From Pseudomonadota bacterium (lineage in GTDB: Bacteria; Desulfobacterota; Desulfovibrionia; Desulfovibrionales; Desulfomicrobiaceae): a DNA stretch of 64,000 nucleotides. The DNA lies in the NCBI GenBank assembly GCA_023393525.1, contig JAEWKZ010000089.1, positions 16,616-80,615 of the forward strand, given 5' to 3'. Below, one piece after another: positions 16,552 through 24,934 of the stretch (position 1 is its first letter; each line of letters begins with the position of its first letter). The translations under genes and the position numbers were made by a program. The notes beneath the pieces are model-generated. The model did no database searches. It had not been told where the DNA came from and saw nothing but the letters and a program-made list of their open reading frames with translations.

Positions 16552-17933
16552 GCTGTTCTCCTGTCTTTGCGCAGGGTGAATTTGTACCAATCCTTGTAGT
16601 GGTAGATGTACAGGGCGCTGGCGCATTGCACCAGCACGGACGCGAACATGGCCATCCAGACCCCGTTGGCGCTTTGCATCACCACGTGCCCCAGCAGGTA
16701 GGCCAGCGGCAGCCGCACCAGCCAGGCGGCGGACCCGAAGATCACGGCCTGGTAAATGGTCGCTCCGGCTCCGGTGAAGGCGCCGCCCAGGATCATGGCC
16801 GCCAGCAGCGGGGGAGTGGCGGCCATGTTCCAGGCCAGATAGCGCACCGCCTCGGCCTGCACCTGCAGGTCCGGGGCGACAAAGGCGATGACCGGCTCGA
16901 TGACCAGCCACAACAGCCCGGTGATGATGCTCATGGCGAGCACGCCCACGGCCATGATCTTGTAGCCGATGCGTTTGGCCTCCTCTTTGCGACCTTGTCC
17001 GAGGTAGTGTCCGACCAGGATGGAGGCGGTGAAGTTGAAGGCGATGCCAGGGAGAAAAAGCAGGGCCTCGACGCGGATGCCCGCGCTCATGCCCGCCATG
17101 GCCACCACGTTGTCGAAGGGGAGGCTGGCGGTGATGGCGTAGAGCACCATGTAGGCCGAATGCCAGACCAGCTGCATCAGTCCGGCGGGCCAGGCCACCT
17201 TGACCAGATAGGGCAGGGCCAGCCGGACCCAGCGCCAGGGGGCCAGGCTCTGGCGGGAGAGCAGGCCGCAGCGCACCATCATCACGAAGTTGTAGACCGT
17301 TCCGCACAGGATGGAGGCGAAAGTGGCCCAGGCGATGCCCTTGTAGCCGAGGTTGGGCAGCCCCCACAGGCCCAGGCCCAGGCCCAGGTCGAGCAGGGTG
17401 TTCACGCCCGTGACCAGGATCATGGAATACAGGGGCAGGGTGACGATCTTCTGGGCCCGGAAAAAGGCGTTGCTGATGGTGAACAGGTAGTAGGCGGGCA
17501 GGATGTAGAGACTGACCTGGAGCAGGTATTCGGCGATGGGCATGACATCGGCGGGAATCTGCAGCAGGAAAAGGAACCGTTTGTCGAACCAAAGCCCAAA
17601 TGCCAGAATGATGAGACCCGTCACGAAACCCAGTCCCACCCCCAGGCCCACGAAGCGCTTGATGCGGCGCGGCAGGCCCGCGCCAGAGCTTTGGCTGATG
17701 GCCGCCACGCCGCCGTTGGCCAGGGCCACGGCCACGACCATGAAGAAGAACATGGCCTGGCTCATCACGCCCATGCAGGCCTGGGCCTCGCGGCCGATGC
17801 GCCCCGCCACCCAGACGTCGACGAATCCGATCAGGAAATGAAAGAACATCATGACCACTTGTGGCCAGGCCAGGTTCCAGATGGTCGCGTACGGGGCGCG
17901 CTGCATGCGCTGATCGAATTCGGTGTGGGACAT
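16548..17933 (-). CDS. MATE-family multidrug/Na+ efflux transporter
   Basis: This 461-residue integral membrane protein has about 12 hydrophobic segments in two similar halves and the MATE wording of helix 1 (NLAWPQVVMMFFHFLIGFVD) and helix 2 (VMSQAMFFFMVVAVALANGG). MATE proteins export cationic drugs or metabolites by Na+ or H+ exchange in the inner membrane. The ATG at 17933 is preferred since GGAG lies 7 nt upstream; an in-frame ATG at 17966 lacks a good site. A small unknown gene is coupled at its 3' end. Divergent from the TraB-like gene. Confidence 0.88.
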   Translation of the reverse strand: MSHTEFDQRMQRAPYATIWNLAWPQVVMMFFHFLIGFVDVWVAGRIGREAQACMGVMSQAMFFFMVVAVALANGGVAAISQSSGAGLPRRIKRFVGLGVGLGFVTGLIILAFGLWFDKRFLFLLQIPADVMPIAEYLLQVSLYILPAYYLFTISNAFFRAQKIVTLPLYSMILVTGVNTLLDLGLGLGLWGLPNLGYKGIAWATFASILCGTVYNFVMMVRCGLLSRQSLAPWRWVRLALPYLVKVAWPAGLMQLVWHSAYMVLYAITASLPFDNVVAMAGMSAGIRVEALLFLPGIAFNFTASILVGHYLGQGRKEEAKRIGYKIMAVGVLAMSIITGLLWLVIEPVIAFVAPDLQVQAEAVRYLAWNMAATPPLLAAMILGGAFTGAGATIYQAVIFGSAAWLVRLPLAYLLGHVVMQSANGVWMAMFASVLVQCASALYIYHYKDWYKFTLRKDRRTA

Positions 17934-18104
17934 GTCTGCTCCGGGTGGGTTTGTCAGGGTCGGCATGCTTCAGGGACTTTGATTTGACAAGCATAAATGT
18001 GTCCGCCGGGCGTCGAAGATCGTCCAGGCTTGCTTTCCCGTGAGGCTGCGGATAACGGAACGGATCTTGTCATTAAACAGGGGCGTTCGCCCGTGAGGTA
18101 GAGA

Positions 18105-19277
18105 GTGGATTTTGAAAATTTGCCTGAAAGCGTGACCGTGGTCGAAGAGGGCGGAAAGCGCTTCTTCCTGGTGGGAACGGCCCATGTTTCGCTGGAAAGC
18201 GTGGAGGACGTGCGTCGCACCGTGGAGATCGTGGCCCCGGATTCCATCTGCGTCGAGCTCTGTCCGGCCCGTCACCAGGCCATGACCCGCCGCGACGACT
18301 GGAAGCGCATGGACATCTACAAGGTCATCAAGGAAGGCAAGGCTGTCTTTCTCATGGTGCAGCTCGTGCTCCAGGCCTTTTACCGCAAGATCGGCGACAA
18401 GCTGGGCGTGCAGCCCGGCGCGGAGATGATGGAAGGGGTGCGCCTGGCCAAAGAGACGGGCGCCACCCTGGTGCTGGCCGACCGCGACGTGCAGGTCACG
18501 CTGAAACGGGTCTGGGGGTATCTTGGTTTCTGTAAGAAGTTCCAGCTGTTGAGCCAACTGCTGACGAGCATTTTCGTTGACGAGGACGTGGACAAGGCCC
18601 TGATCGAGGACATGAAGAAGAAGGACCAGCTGGCCTCCATCATGGGCTCCTTCGGGGAGAAATTCCCTCAGATCAAGGAGCGCCTCATCGACGAGCGCGA
18701 CATCTATCTGGCCCAGAAGATCCGCCAGGCTCCGGGCGAGAACATCGTGGCCGTGGTCGGAGCAGGACATGTGCCGGGCATGCAGAAACATTTCGGTCGG
18801 GAGGTCGATCTGGCCCCGCTGGAAGAGCTTCCCCCGCCGTCGAAATGGGGCGCCTTCTGGAAATGGGGGCTGCCCGGTTTTTTCGTCGCATTGCTGGTCA
18901 TCGGTTTTTTTCGCGGCGGCGCTAACGCCTCCGTGGACGCCCTCTCCATCTGGGTGTTGGTGACCGGCATCGGCGCGGCCCTGGGTTCCCTGGCCGCCTT
19001 CGGGCACCCCCTGACCGTGCTGTCGAGCTTCCTGGCGGCACCCTTCACCACCCTGCACCCGCTCATCGCCGCGGGCTGGGTGGCGGGGCTGGTCCAGGCC
19101 TGGGTCAAGAAACCCACGGTCTCGGACCTCGAAGAGCTGCCCATGAGCGTCATGACGGTGAAGGGCTTCTGGATCAACCCGGTCAGCCGCATCCTGCTGG
19201 TGGTCATCTTCGCCAACCTGGGCGCGACCATCGGCGTCTTTGTCTCCGGAAGCTGGATCGCAAGCCGGGTGTTCTAG
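18105..19277 (+). CDS. TraB/GumN-family membrane protein
   Basis: This 390-residue protein starts at GTG. The N-terminal 240 residues form a TraB/PrgY/GumN domain: GTAHVS (about 25-30), the SICVELCPARH motif and the conserved VAVVGAGHVPGM segment near 215. The C-terminal part has four or so hydrophobic segments from about residue 250 on. The family includes the enterococcal pheromone shutdown protein PrgY and metal-dependent (Tiki-like) proteases; its His and Glu residues are thought to bind metal. Substrates in bacteria like this are unknown. It stands alone, divergent from the MATE gene, and ends before a bidirectional terminator. Confidence 0.8.
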   Translation: MDFENLPESVTVVEEGGKRFFLVGTAHVSLESVEDVRRTVEIVAPDSICVELCPARHQAMTRRDDWKRMDIYKVIKEGKAVFLMVQLVLQAFYRKIGDKLGVQPGAEMMEGVRLAKETGATLVLADRDVQVTLKRVWGYLGFCKKFQLLSQLLTSIFVDEDVDKALIEDMKKKDQLASIMGSFGEKFPQIKERLIDERDIYLAQKIRQAPGENIVAVVGAGHVPGMQKHFGREVDLAPLEELPPPSKWGAFWKWGLPGFFVALLVIGFFRGGANASVDALSIWVLVTGIGAALGSLAAFGHPLTVLSSFLAAPFTTLHPLIAAGWVAGLVQAWVKKPTVSDLEELPMSVMTVKGFWINPVSRILLVVIFANLGATIGVFVSGSWIASRVF

Positions 19278-19323
19278 CCGCGAATCCGCACGATTTCGCA
19301 TCGTGACAGCGTGTACTCGCGCA

Positions 19324-19360
19324 ACAAAAAAGGGTGACCGTCAAGGCCACCCTTTTTTGT
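19324..19360. terminator. Bidirectional terminator between traB-like gene and cydB
   Basis: The 13-nt arms ACAAAAAAGGGTG (19324-19336) and CACCCTTTTTTGT (19348-19360) are exact complements with A/T runs on both outer sides, so the hairpin can stop the converging transcripts from both directions. Confidence 0.9.
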
Positions 19361-19384
19361 TGTCGCGTCGAACAGCGCTTACGG

Positions 19385-20410
19385 CTAGTAGGCTCCGTCC
19401 TGGCCGAGCTCCTTTTCCGTGACCTTGTGCGAGAAGGTCCGGTAGAGCCAGAACTGGTAGCCGGCCACGATGGGGATGAAGACCAGGGTCACGCCCAGCA
19501 TGATGGACAGGGTCAGGGTGCTGGAGGCGGCGTTGGCAATGGTGATGGAGTAGTCAGGGGAGATGCTCGAAGGCAGCAGCGCCGGGTACAGGCCGACCAC
19601 GCCGAAGAGGGTCAGGCCGGCGATCATGGCCGCGGACAGCCCCCAGGCGAACCACCAGTCCTCCTTGCCGATCTGGAGGCGCAGCAGGATCAGCGCCAGG
19701 ACCGGAACGGCCAGCAGCACGAGCATCAGCGGATTGCGCAGGTAGTTGGACAAGAGGTTGGTGTAGACCACGGTCAGCACCACGAAGACGCCGATGAGCG
19801 CCAAGAGCACGGGCCACAGTTTGCGGGCCGTGGCGGCGGCGCGGCGTTGCAGGTCGCCCTCGCTCTTGACCGTCAGCCACAGGGCCCCGTGCATGGCGAA
19901 GAGCAGCACGAAAAGCACTCCTCCGGCCAGGCCGTAAGGATTGAGAAGGGTCAGCAGGTTGCCCTGGAAAACGCCGTTCTCGTCCAGGGGCAGACCCATG
20001 AAGATGTTGGCGAAGGCCACGCCCAGCAGCAGGGCGGGCAGAAAGCTGCCCAGGGTCGCGCCCCAGTCCCAGACCCTGCGCCAGACCGGACTGTCGACCT
20101 GGTGCCGGAACTCCAGGGAAACGCCCCGGATGATCAGCGCGAAGAGCAGGAGCATGAGCGGGGTGTAGAGTCCGCTGAACATGACCGCGTAGGCCTTGGG
20201 GAAGGCGGCGAAGGTCACGCCGCCGGCGGTGATCAGCCAGACTTCGTTGCCGTCCCAGAAGGGGCCCATGGCATTGAGCATGACCCTGCGGTCCGTGTCG
20301 GACTTGCCGAGGAACGGGATGAGGGTCCCGATGCCCAGATCATACCCGTCCAGCACGAAATAGACGGCCCAGAGCACGCCCCAGAGTAGGAACCATATGG
20401 TTTCAAGCAT
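19385..20410 (-). CDS. cydB: Cytochrome bd quinol oxidase subunit II
   Basis: This 341-residue protein has about nine hydrophobic helices and the CydB N-terminal signature YDLGIGTLIPFLGKS. With CydA it forms the inner-membrane bd oxidase that reduces O2 to water using quinol. In a sulfate reducer its main role is probably O2 removal. Start ATG follows AAGGAGG at 8 nt. It lies 30 bp after cydA on the same strand and is the last gene of the leftward oxygen-defence cluster, ending at the 19324-19360 terminator. Confidence 0.95.
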   Translation of the reverse strand: MLETIWFLLWGVLWAVYFVLDGYDLGIGTLIPFLGKSDTDRRVMLNAMGPFWDGNEVWLITAGGVTFAAFPKAYAVMFSGLYTPLMLLLFALIIRGVSLEFRHQVDSPVWRRVWDWGATLGSFLPALLLGVAFANIFMGLPLDENGVFQGNLLTLLNPYGLAGGVLFVLLFAMHGALWLTVKSEGDLQRRAAATARKLWPVLLALIGVFVVLTVVYTNLLSNYLRNPLMLVLLAVPVLALILLRLQIGKEDWWFAWGLSAAMIAGLTLFGVVGLYPALLPSSISPDYSITIANAASSTLTLSIMLGVTLVFIPIVAGYQFWLYRTFSHKVTEKELGQDGAY

Positions 20411-20440
20411 GAATCGATCCTCCTTGTGATCCGAACGGGT

Positions 20441-21748
20441 TTACGCCTCGGCCGGGCCTTTCTTGGCGAATTTGAAGAGCAGGTAGATGTCCACGGCTCC
20501 CAGCAGCGCGTAGAGCAGGGTCAGGGCCACCAGGGAGAAGGCCACCTGGGAGGTGACGATGGGCGAAACCGCCTCGGAGGTTTTCATGAGTCCGTACACG
20601 ATCCAGGGCTGACGCCCGACTTCGGCCACGACCCAGCCCGCCTCGATGGCGATGTAGGGCAGCGGGATGGCGAAGAGCATGGCCTTGAGCAGACGCGGCG
20701 TCTCGGTCAGCTTGTTGCGGCGCAGGAATGCCCAGATGCACAGGATGGGCAGCAGCGTGCCGATGCCGACCATGGTCCTGAACGAGAGGAAGGTCAGCAT
20801 GACGGGCGGACGCTCCTCGGCGGGCCAGTCCTTGAGGCCCTGCACCGGGGCGCTGAAGGAATTGTGGGCCAGGAAGGACAGGGCTCCGGGGATGCCGAAG
20901 AGTTCGATGGCGTTCTTTTCGTTTTTCTCGTCCGGCAGGACCAGAAGGTACATGGGCGCTCCGTCCTCGTGCGTCTCCCACAGGGATTCCATGGCCGCCA
21001 GCTTGGCGGGCTGGATCGTGGTCACCTCCTGGGCGTGATGGTGCCCCTGGACGGCGACCAGCACCGAAAAGACGAGGGCGAAGACCATGCCCATCTTGAA
21101 GGAGCGGGTGAAGAAGTCGATGTTCTGCTTTTTGAGCAGGTGGTAGGCGGACACGCCCATAATGAAAAATCCGGCCAGGGTGAAGGCGCCGCTCAGGGTG
21201 TGTACGTATTGCTGCCAGGCGAAGGGGTTGAAAATGACGGTGAAGAAGTTCTCGAGTTCGGCCCGGCCGTTTCTGATCACGTAGCCGACAGGGTGCTGCA
21301 TGAAGGCGTTGGCGATGAGGATCCACAGGGCGGAGACGTTGGAGGCGATGGCCACCAGCCAGATGCAGGCCGCGTGCATTTTCGGGGAGAGCACGTTCCA
21401 GCCGAAGATCCAGGCGCCCAGGAAGGTGGACTCCAGAAAGAAGGCCACGGTGGCCTCGATGGCCAGCAAGGAGCCGAAAATGTCGCCCACGTATTCGGAA
21501 TAGCGGGACCAGTTCGTGCCGAACTGGAACTCCAGCGTGATGCCCGTGACCACGCCGAGCACGAAGTTGATGACGAAAAGCTTGCCCCAGAACTTGGTCA
21601 TCCGCTTGTACGTCTCGTCGCCGGTACGTACGTACTTGGTTTCCATGACGGCCACCAGGATGGACAGACCGAGGGTCAGCGGGACGAAGATGAAATGAAA
21701 CATGGTAGCCATGGCGAATTGAAGCCTGGATAACATGAGCACATCCAT
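20441..21748 (-). CDS. cydA: Cytochrome bd quinol oxidase subunit I
   Basis: This 435-residue protein carries the haems b558, b595 and d. The N-terminal LSRLQFAMATMFHFIF segment contains the first haem-ligand His, and the GRQPW motif near residue 365 marks the family. The periplasmic Q-loop is short compared with the E. coli type (about 520 residues), typical of the short Q-loop class. Start ATG has AAGGAG upstream. The start lies only 12 bp downstream of the HEAT-repeat gene, so it probably shares its transcript with the roo genes. Confidence 0.96.
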   Translation of the reverse strand: MDVLMLSRLQFAMATMFHFIFVPLTLGLSILVAVMETKYVRTGDETYKRMTKFWGKLFVINFVLGVVTGITLEFQFGTNWSRYSEYVGDIFGSLLAIEATVAFFLESTFLGAWIFGWNVLSPKMHAACIWLVAIASNVSALWILIANAFMQHPVGYVIRNGRAELENFFTVIFNPFAWQQYVHTLSGAFTLAGFFIMGVSAYHLLKKQNIDFFTRSFKMGMVFALVFSVLVAVQGHHHAQEVTTIQPAKLAAMESLWETHEDGAPMYLLVLPDEKNEKNAIELFGIPGALSFLAHNSFSAPVQGLKDWPAEERPPVMLTFLSFRTMVGIGTLLPILCIWAFLRRNKLTETPRLLKAMLFAIPLPYIAIEAGWVVAEVGRQPWIVYGLMKTSEAVSPIVTSQVAFSLVALTLLYALLGAVDIYLLFKFAKKGPAEA

Positions 21749-21760
21749 AGTGAGTCTCCT

Positions 21761-22468
21761 TTAGTTGTGTACGGGCAGGGTGCCCGTGATCCGGGTGACG
21801 GCTTCCAGGGCCAGCGCTCCGGCGGTGGTCTCCGTCAGGACGCGGTCGCGGTAGAGTTCGATGGCCGAAGGATCGGCGAGCATGGCCTCAAGGCGCGGCA
21901 GGGCCGACGTGCAGCCCAGCAGGCCGCATGCCCACGCGGCCAGGCCGCGTATGGCCCCGTCGCAGTCGTCCAGGGCGCAGAGCAGATCGGGCCTTGCGGC
22001 CTGCGCCAGTTCCGGGCGGACCTGGGCCAGTCTGGCCACGCCCCACATCGCTCCTCGGCGCAGGGGGGCGTGTTCCAGATAGCAATCGGGCCGGCAGTGA
22101 TCCTCGTGGATGTAGGCCAGGACGTGGTTGTGGTATTCGGTGGCCATCAGGGGGCTTTGGGTCATGATCTCCGCCATGGCCTCGGGCGCGCCCCAGCCGA
22201 TGCCGCCGGATTCGTCGTTGAGGCTCCAGATGAAGCGGCGCATGACCACGCGCGCCTTCTCCGGAGTCTTCCCGGCCAGGGCCGCAACCACGGCTCCAAA
22301 GCCGGTGACCGCGCGCCAGCGGACCAGCGGCTTTGGATTGCACAGGGCCGAAAAGAGCGGAGCCACGGCCTGCTGGCCGAGCTCCGCCAGGCCGTCAAGC
22401 CCCGCCTCCCAGCCATCTCCGGCCAGGAGGTCGAGGACGAGACGTTTTGTTTCCCTGCTGCGCGTCAC
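21761..22468 (-). CDS. HEAT-like repeat protein between roo and cydA
   Basis: This is a 235-residue, alpha-helical protein with degenerate HEAT/PBS-lyase-like repeats: recurring GLDGLAELGQQAVAPL, RWRAVTGFG and RRGAMWGVARLAQ elements. It starts at GTG (22468), with GAGG 9 nt upstream and the roo stop 12 bp before. No catalytic motif is seen; such repeats usually bind proteins. Some HEAT proteins of this kind (the E/F lyase type) act on tetrapyrrole-bearing proteins, which would be compatible with the adjacent bd oxidase, but that is speculation. Its place between roo and cydAB suggests a role in oxygen response or oxidase assembly. Confidence 0.7.
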   Translation of the reverse strand: MTRSRETKRLVLDLLAGDGWEAGLDGLAELGQQAVAPLFSALCNPKPLVRWRAVTGFGAVVAALAGKTPEKARVVMRRFIWSLNDESGGIGWGAPEAMAEIMTQSPLMATEYHNHVLAYIHEDHCRPDCYLEHAPLRRGAMWGVARLAQVRPELAQAARPDLLCALDDCDGAIRGLAAWACGLLGCTSALPRLEAMLADPSAIELYRDRVLTETTAGALALEAVTRITGTLPVHN

Positions 22469-22479
22469 GGTGCCACGCC

Positions 22480-23688
22480 TCAGGCTCCGGCTTCCACTTT
22501 GGCCACGATGGCCTTGCCCACCTGACGTCCCAGCTCCTTGCATTCGGCAAGCTTTTCGTGATCGGGCACGTTCTTGCATTTCACGCCGGGCTCCACGACG
22601 TCGATCTTGGCCGACTTGAGCCATTCGGTCAGGATGTTCAGGGATTCCCCGCTCCAGCCGAAGGAGGCGAAGGCCGCGCCGACCCGTCCGGCAGGTTTCA
22701 AGCCCTTCATGTAGGTCAGGAAATCCGCCATCAGCGGCATGATGCCGTTGTTGTGGGTCGGGGAGCCGCAGATGATGCCGGTGGCGTCGGCCATGGCGCC
22801 CATGACGTCGGAGTGGTGGTACTGCTTGAGGTGCATGATCCTGGCCGCGACGCCTTCCTCCATCAGCCCCTCGGCGATGGCCTTGGCCATTTTTTCCGTG
22901 GAATGCCACATGGTGTCGTAGACGATGAGGGCTTTCTTGTTCGGCTTCTGCTCGGCGTAGTCGCGGTAGGCCTGAAGGATCAGCGGTACGTTGGAGCGCC
23001 AGATGATGCCGTGATCCGGAGCGATCATGTCGATCTCGAGGCCCAGCTTGGCCACCTCGTCGAGCACCGCCGTGACCCGCTGCGAGTAGGGCAGGATGAT
23101 GTTGTGGTAGTAATGGGAGCTTTCGGCCATGAGCATGGCCAGATCGACCTCGTCGTCGAAGCGCTCGCTGGAGGCGATGTTCTGCCCGAATCCGTCGTTG
23201 GAGATGAGCAGCTTGTCCTGCGGGATGTAGGAGAACATGGAGTCCGGCCAGTGCAGCATGCGCGTTTCCATGAACTGCACGGTGCGCTTGCCCAGGCTGA
23301 TGGAGTCCCCGGTCTGGACCGGATGGTAGGGCCAGTCGGGCTGGTGGAAATGGTCGAGGAGCATGCGGTGCCCCATCTTGGAGCAGAAGACCTTCTCGGG
23401 CCGTATCTTGTCCATCAGAAAGGGCATGGCGCCGGAATGGTCGGGCTCGATGTGGTTGCAGACGATGTAGTCGATTTTGTCGAGCTCGATGATGGAGCGG
23501 ATCTGGTGATAGAGATCCATCTGGAACTTGGCCGGGACGGAGTCGAAGAGGGTGACTTTGTCGTCGATGACCAGATACGCGTTATATGTCGTTCCCTGGG
23601 GGGATTTGGAGTAACCGTGGAAATCGTGGATGTTCCAGTCGACCACTCCGACCCAGTAGATGTCTTTCTTGATTTCGGTAGCAGGCAT
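22480..23688 (-). CDS. roo: Rubredoxin:oxygen oxidoreductase, A-type flavodiiron protein
   Basis: This 402-residue flavodiiron protein has a metallo-beta-lactamase-like diiron domain (1-250) and a flavodoxin domain (about 255-395). The diiron ligands HIEPDH are at 79-84, precisely the classical ROO positions His79, Glu81, Asp83 and His84. The FMN loop begins YDTMWHSTEKMA. It takes electrons from rubredoxin, encoded just upstream, and reduces O2 to water or NO to N2O in the cytoplasm. AAGGA lies 9 nt before the ATG. Part of a perR-dfx-rub-roo-cydAB gene run, but separated from rub by a terminator-like hairpin. Confidence 0.96.
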   Translation of the reverse strand: MPATEIKKDIYWVGVVDWNIHDFHGYSKSPQGTTYNAYLVIDDKVTLFDSVPAKFQMDLYHQIRSIIELDKIDYIVCNHIEPDHSGAMPFLMDKIRPEKVFCSKMGHRMLLDHFHQPDWPYHPVQTGDSISLGKRTVQFMETRMLHWPDSMFSYIPQDKLLISNDGFGQNIASSERFDDEVDLAMLMAESSHYYHNIILPYSQRVTAVLDEVAKLGLEIDMIAPDHGIIWRSNVPLILQAYRDYAEQKPNKKALIVYDTMWHSTEKMAKAIAEGLMEEGVAARIMHLKQYHHSDVMGAMADATGIICGSPTHNNGIMPLMADFLTYMKGLKPAGRVGAAFASFGWSGESLNILTEWLKSAKIDVVEPGVKCKNVPDHEKLAECKELGRQVGKAIVAKVEAGA

Positions 23689-23714
23689 GGGGGGATGTCC
23701 TTACAACGTGATGA

Positions 23715-23730
23715 CCCCGCGAAAGCGGGG
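23715..23730 (-). promoter_or_regulatory. GC-rich hairpin in the roo leader
   Basis: CCCCGC/GCGGGG arms with a 4-base loop lie 27-42 bp upstream of the roo ATG, between the rub terminator and the roo ribosome site. It could be an mRNA stabiliser or a processing site that lets roo be expressed separately. No T run follows, so termination is unlikely. Confidence 0.4.
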
Positions 23731-23748
23731 AGGTGTGCGAAAAAAAGA

Positions 23749-23775
23749 AGCCAGCCCGGACCATGCGGGCTGGCT
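23749..23775 (-). terminator. Intra-operon terminator between rub and roo
   Basis: The arms AGCCAGCCCG (23749-23758) and CGGGCTGGCT (23766-23775) pair over 10 bp; on the minus strand the hairpin is followed by TCTTTTTTT. It begins 9 bp after the rub stop, so it should end most dfx-rub transcripts and lower read-through to roo. Confidence 0.85.
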
Positions 23776-23784
23776 TTTCGTGAA

Positions 23785-23946
23785 TCAGTCTTCCTTGACG
23801 AAATCCGACTTGCCGGCTCCGCAGACAGGACAGGACCAGTCGTCGGGGATGTCCTCGAACGTGGTTCCGGGGGCGACTCCGCTGTCGGGGTCGCCGACGG
23901 CGGGGTCGTAAACATAGCCGCAGAGCGTGCAGACATACTTATCCAT
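23785..23946 (-). CDS. rub: Rubredoxin
   Basis: This 53-residue protein binds one iron through Cys6, Cys9, Cys39 and Cys42 (CTLCG and CPVCG). It also has the conserved YVYDPAVGDP turn and the DDWSCP loop. It is the cytoplasmic one-electron carrier that feeds both superoxide reductase and ROO, whose genes flank it. GGAG lies upstream of the ATG. The dfx stop is 15 bp upstream, so the two are co-transcribed. Confidence 0.97.
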   Translation of the reverse strand: MDKYVCTLCGYVYDPAVGDPDSGVAPGTTFEDIPDDWSCPVCGAGKSDFVKED

Positions 23947-23961
23947 GATGATCATCTCCCT

Positions 23962-24342
23962 TTAGTTTTCGGTTTTCCACTGCCCGTGCAGGTTGCAATA
24001 TTCGCGAGCCGTGACCTTGTCGGCCTGGATGCAGAATTCGGCTTCCGGAGCCTGGCCTGGCTCAAGGTACTGGCGATAGACCTTGCCGTCGGCGATGAGC
24101 TCGATCCATTCGATGTAGTGGGCTTCGAGCATGGGGTGGGCCACGTCGCCGACCACGACCTTGTAGCCGTTTGCGGTCTTGTGGATGACGGGGACGTGCT
24201 TTTCGCGGGCCGCGTCCACGGTTCCCTCGACCTGGAGCACCATGTCCTCGCCGCAGCAGACCAGGGTTCCGCCGCCGCCATGCATGACTTCAACAATATT
24301 GCCGCACAGTTCGCATTTATACACTTCGAGTCGTTGCGCCAT
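23962..24342 (-). CDS. dfx: Desulfoferrodoxin (superoxide reductase, 2Fe-SOR)
   Basis: This 126-residue enzyme reduces superoxide to peroxide in the cytoplasm. The N-terminal desulforedoxin domain has Cys10, Cys13, Cys29 and Cys30 for the FeS4 centre I. The catalytic centre II ligands are visible as His49, His69, His75, Cys116 and His119, with the conserved Glu47-Lys48 before His49. All expected residues are present. The ATG at 24342 has AGGA (AGGAAAAG) upstream. Electrons come from the rubredoxin encoded next. It stands 101 bp downstream of perR, which probably controls it. Confidence 0.96.
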   Translation of the reverse strand: MAQRLEVYKCELCGNIVEVMHGGGGTLVCCGEDMVLQVEGTVDAAREKHVPVIHKTANGYKVVVGDVAHPMLEAHYIEWIELIADGKVYRQYLEPGQAPEAEFCIQADKVTAREYCNLHGQWKTEN

Positions 24343-24443
24343 CTTTTCCTCCGTGTTCAAGGTGTGAATATGCAGAACGGTACCACGGAAGGGCACGCTG
24401 TTCCAGTAATTTTGACAATTGGGACACGTTCGCCGCGAAAAGG

Positions 24444-24857
24444 CTATTGCGTAGGCGTTTTTTCCGCCTGGCACTGGGGGCAGACGCCCGAAAATTCCAG
24501 GGCGACGCCGGTGATCCGGAAGTCCGTGTCCACGGCCTGCTCGATGCCGGAAATGTCCGGGGCGTCGAAAATGTCTCCGACCTTGCCGCAGACTTCGCAA
24601 CGAATGTGGTGGTGGGGCGAGACATCGCCGTCAAAGCGTTTCTGGCCGGCCGCGTTTTCCAGCTTGCGCACCAGCCCCAGGGAGCTGAGCACCTCCAGAT
24701 TGCGGTACACGGTGCCCAGGCTGATGCGGGGCATTTTCCGGCGCACCATGCCGTAGACCTCGTCCGCCGTGGGGTGCGTGGTCACGGACCGGAGTTCTTC
24801 CAGGATGAGCCTGCGTTGATTGGTCAAGCGCATGTCTTTTCCCAAGAGTTCTTTCAT
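24444..24857 (-). CDS. perR: Fur-family peroxide-type regulator (PerR-like)
   Basis: This 137-residue Fur-superfamily repressor has a winged helix (1-80, with LTNQRRLILEEL and SLGTVYRNLEVL), a HHHIRCEVCG metal segment and two CxxC pairs (CEVCG, CPQC) for structural zinc. PerR rather than Fur is inferred from its position upstream of superoxide and oxygen reductases. It would derepress the cluster when its metal site is oxidised. The 77-bp gap upstream holds an AT-rich candidate operator, so autoregulation is likely. Confidence 0.88.
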   Translation of the reverse strand: MKELLGKDMRLTNQRRLILEELRSVTTHPTADEVYGMVRRKMPRISLGTVYRNLEVLSSLGLVRKLENAAGQKRFDGDVSPHHHIRCEVCGKVGDIFDAPDISGIEQAVDTDFRITGVALEFSGVCPQCQAEKTPTQ

Positions 24858-24876
24858 GAGGATACCTCTGTCAAAT

Positions 24877-24899
24877 TTTGATAATTGTTCCTAATAGAA
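24877..24899 (-). promoter_or_regulatory. AT-rich candidate PerR/Fur operator
   Basis: The segment TTTTGATAATTGTTCCTAAT, about 20-40 bp upstream of the perR ATG, has the AT-rich ATAATTGTT core seen in PerR/Fur sites, though its dyad symmetry is imperfect. A TTGACA-like box lies between it and the ATG. Assignment rests only on composition and position. Confidence 0.35.
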
Positions 24900-24934
24900 T
24901 TCGGACTCGAAGTCAACAAAAAGGCGAGGTTGCT

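Noticed and set aside
16599..17987. Plus-strand frame of 462 codons opposite the MATE gene
   Set aside because: Low-complexity Gly/Gln/His composition typical of an antisense shadow; the MATE protein on the other strand is certain.
19334..21733. Long plus-strand frames opposite cydB and cydA
   Set aside because: Antisense shadows with Gly/Asp/Gln-rich composition and no recognised domain.
24447..24881. Plus-strand frame opposite perR
   Set aside because: Shadow of a certain Fur-family gene; no own features.
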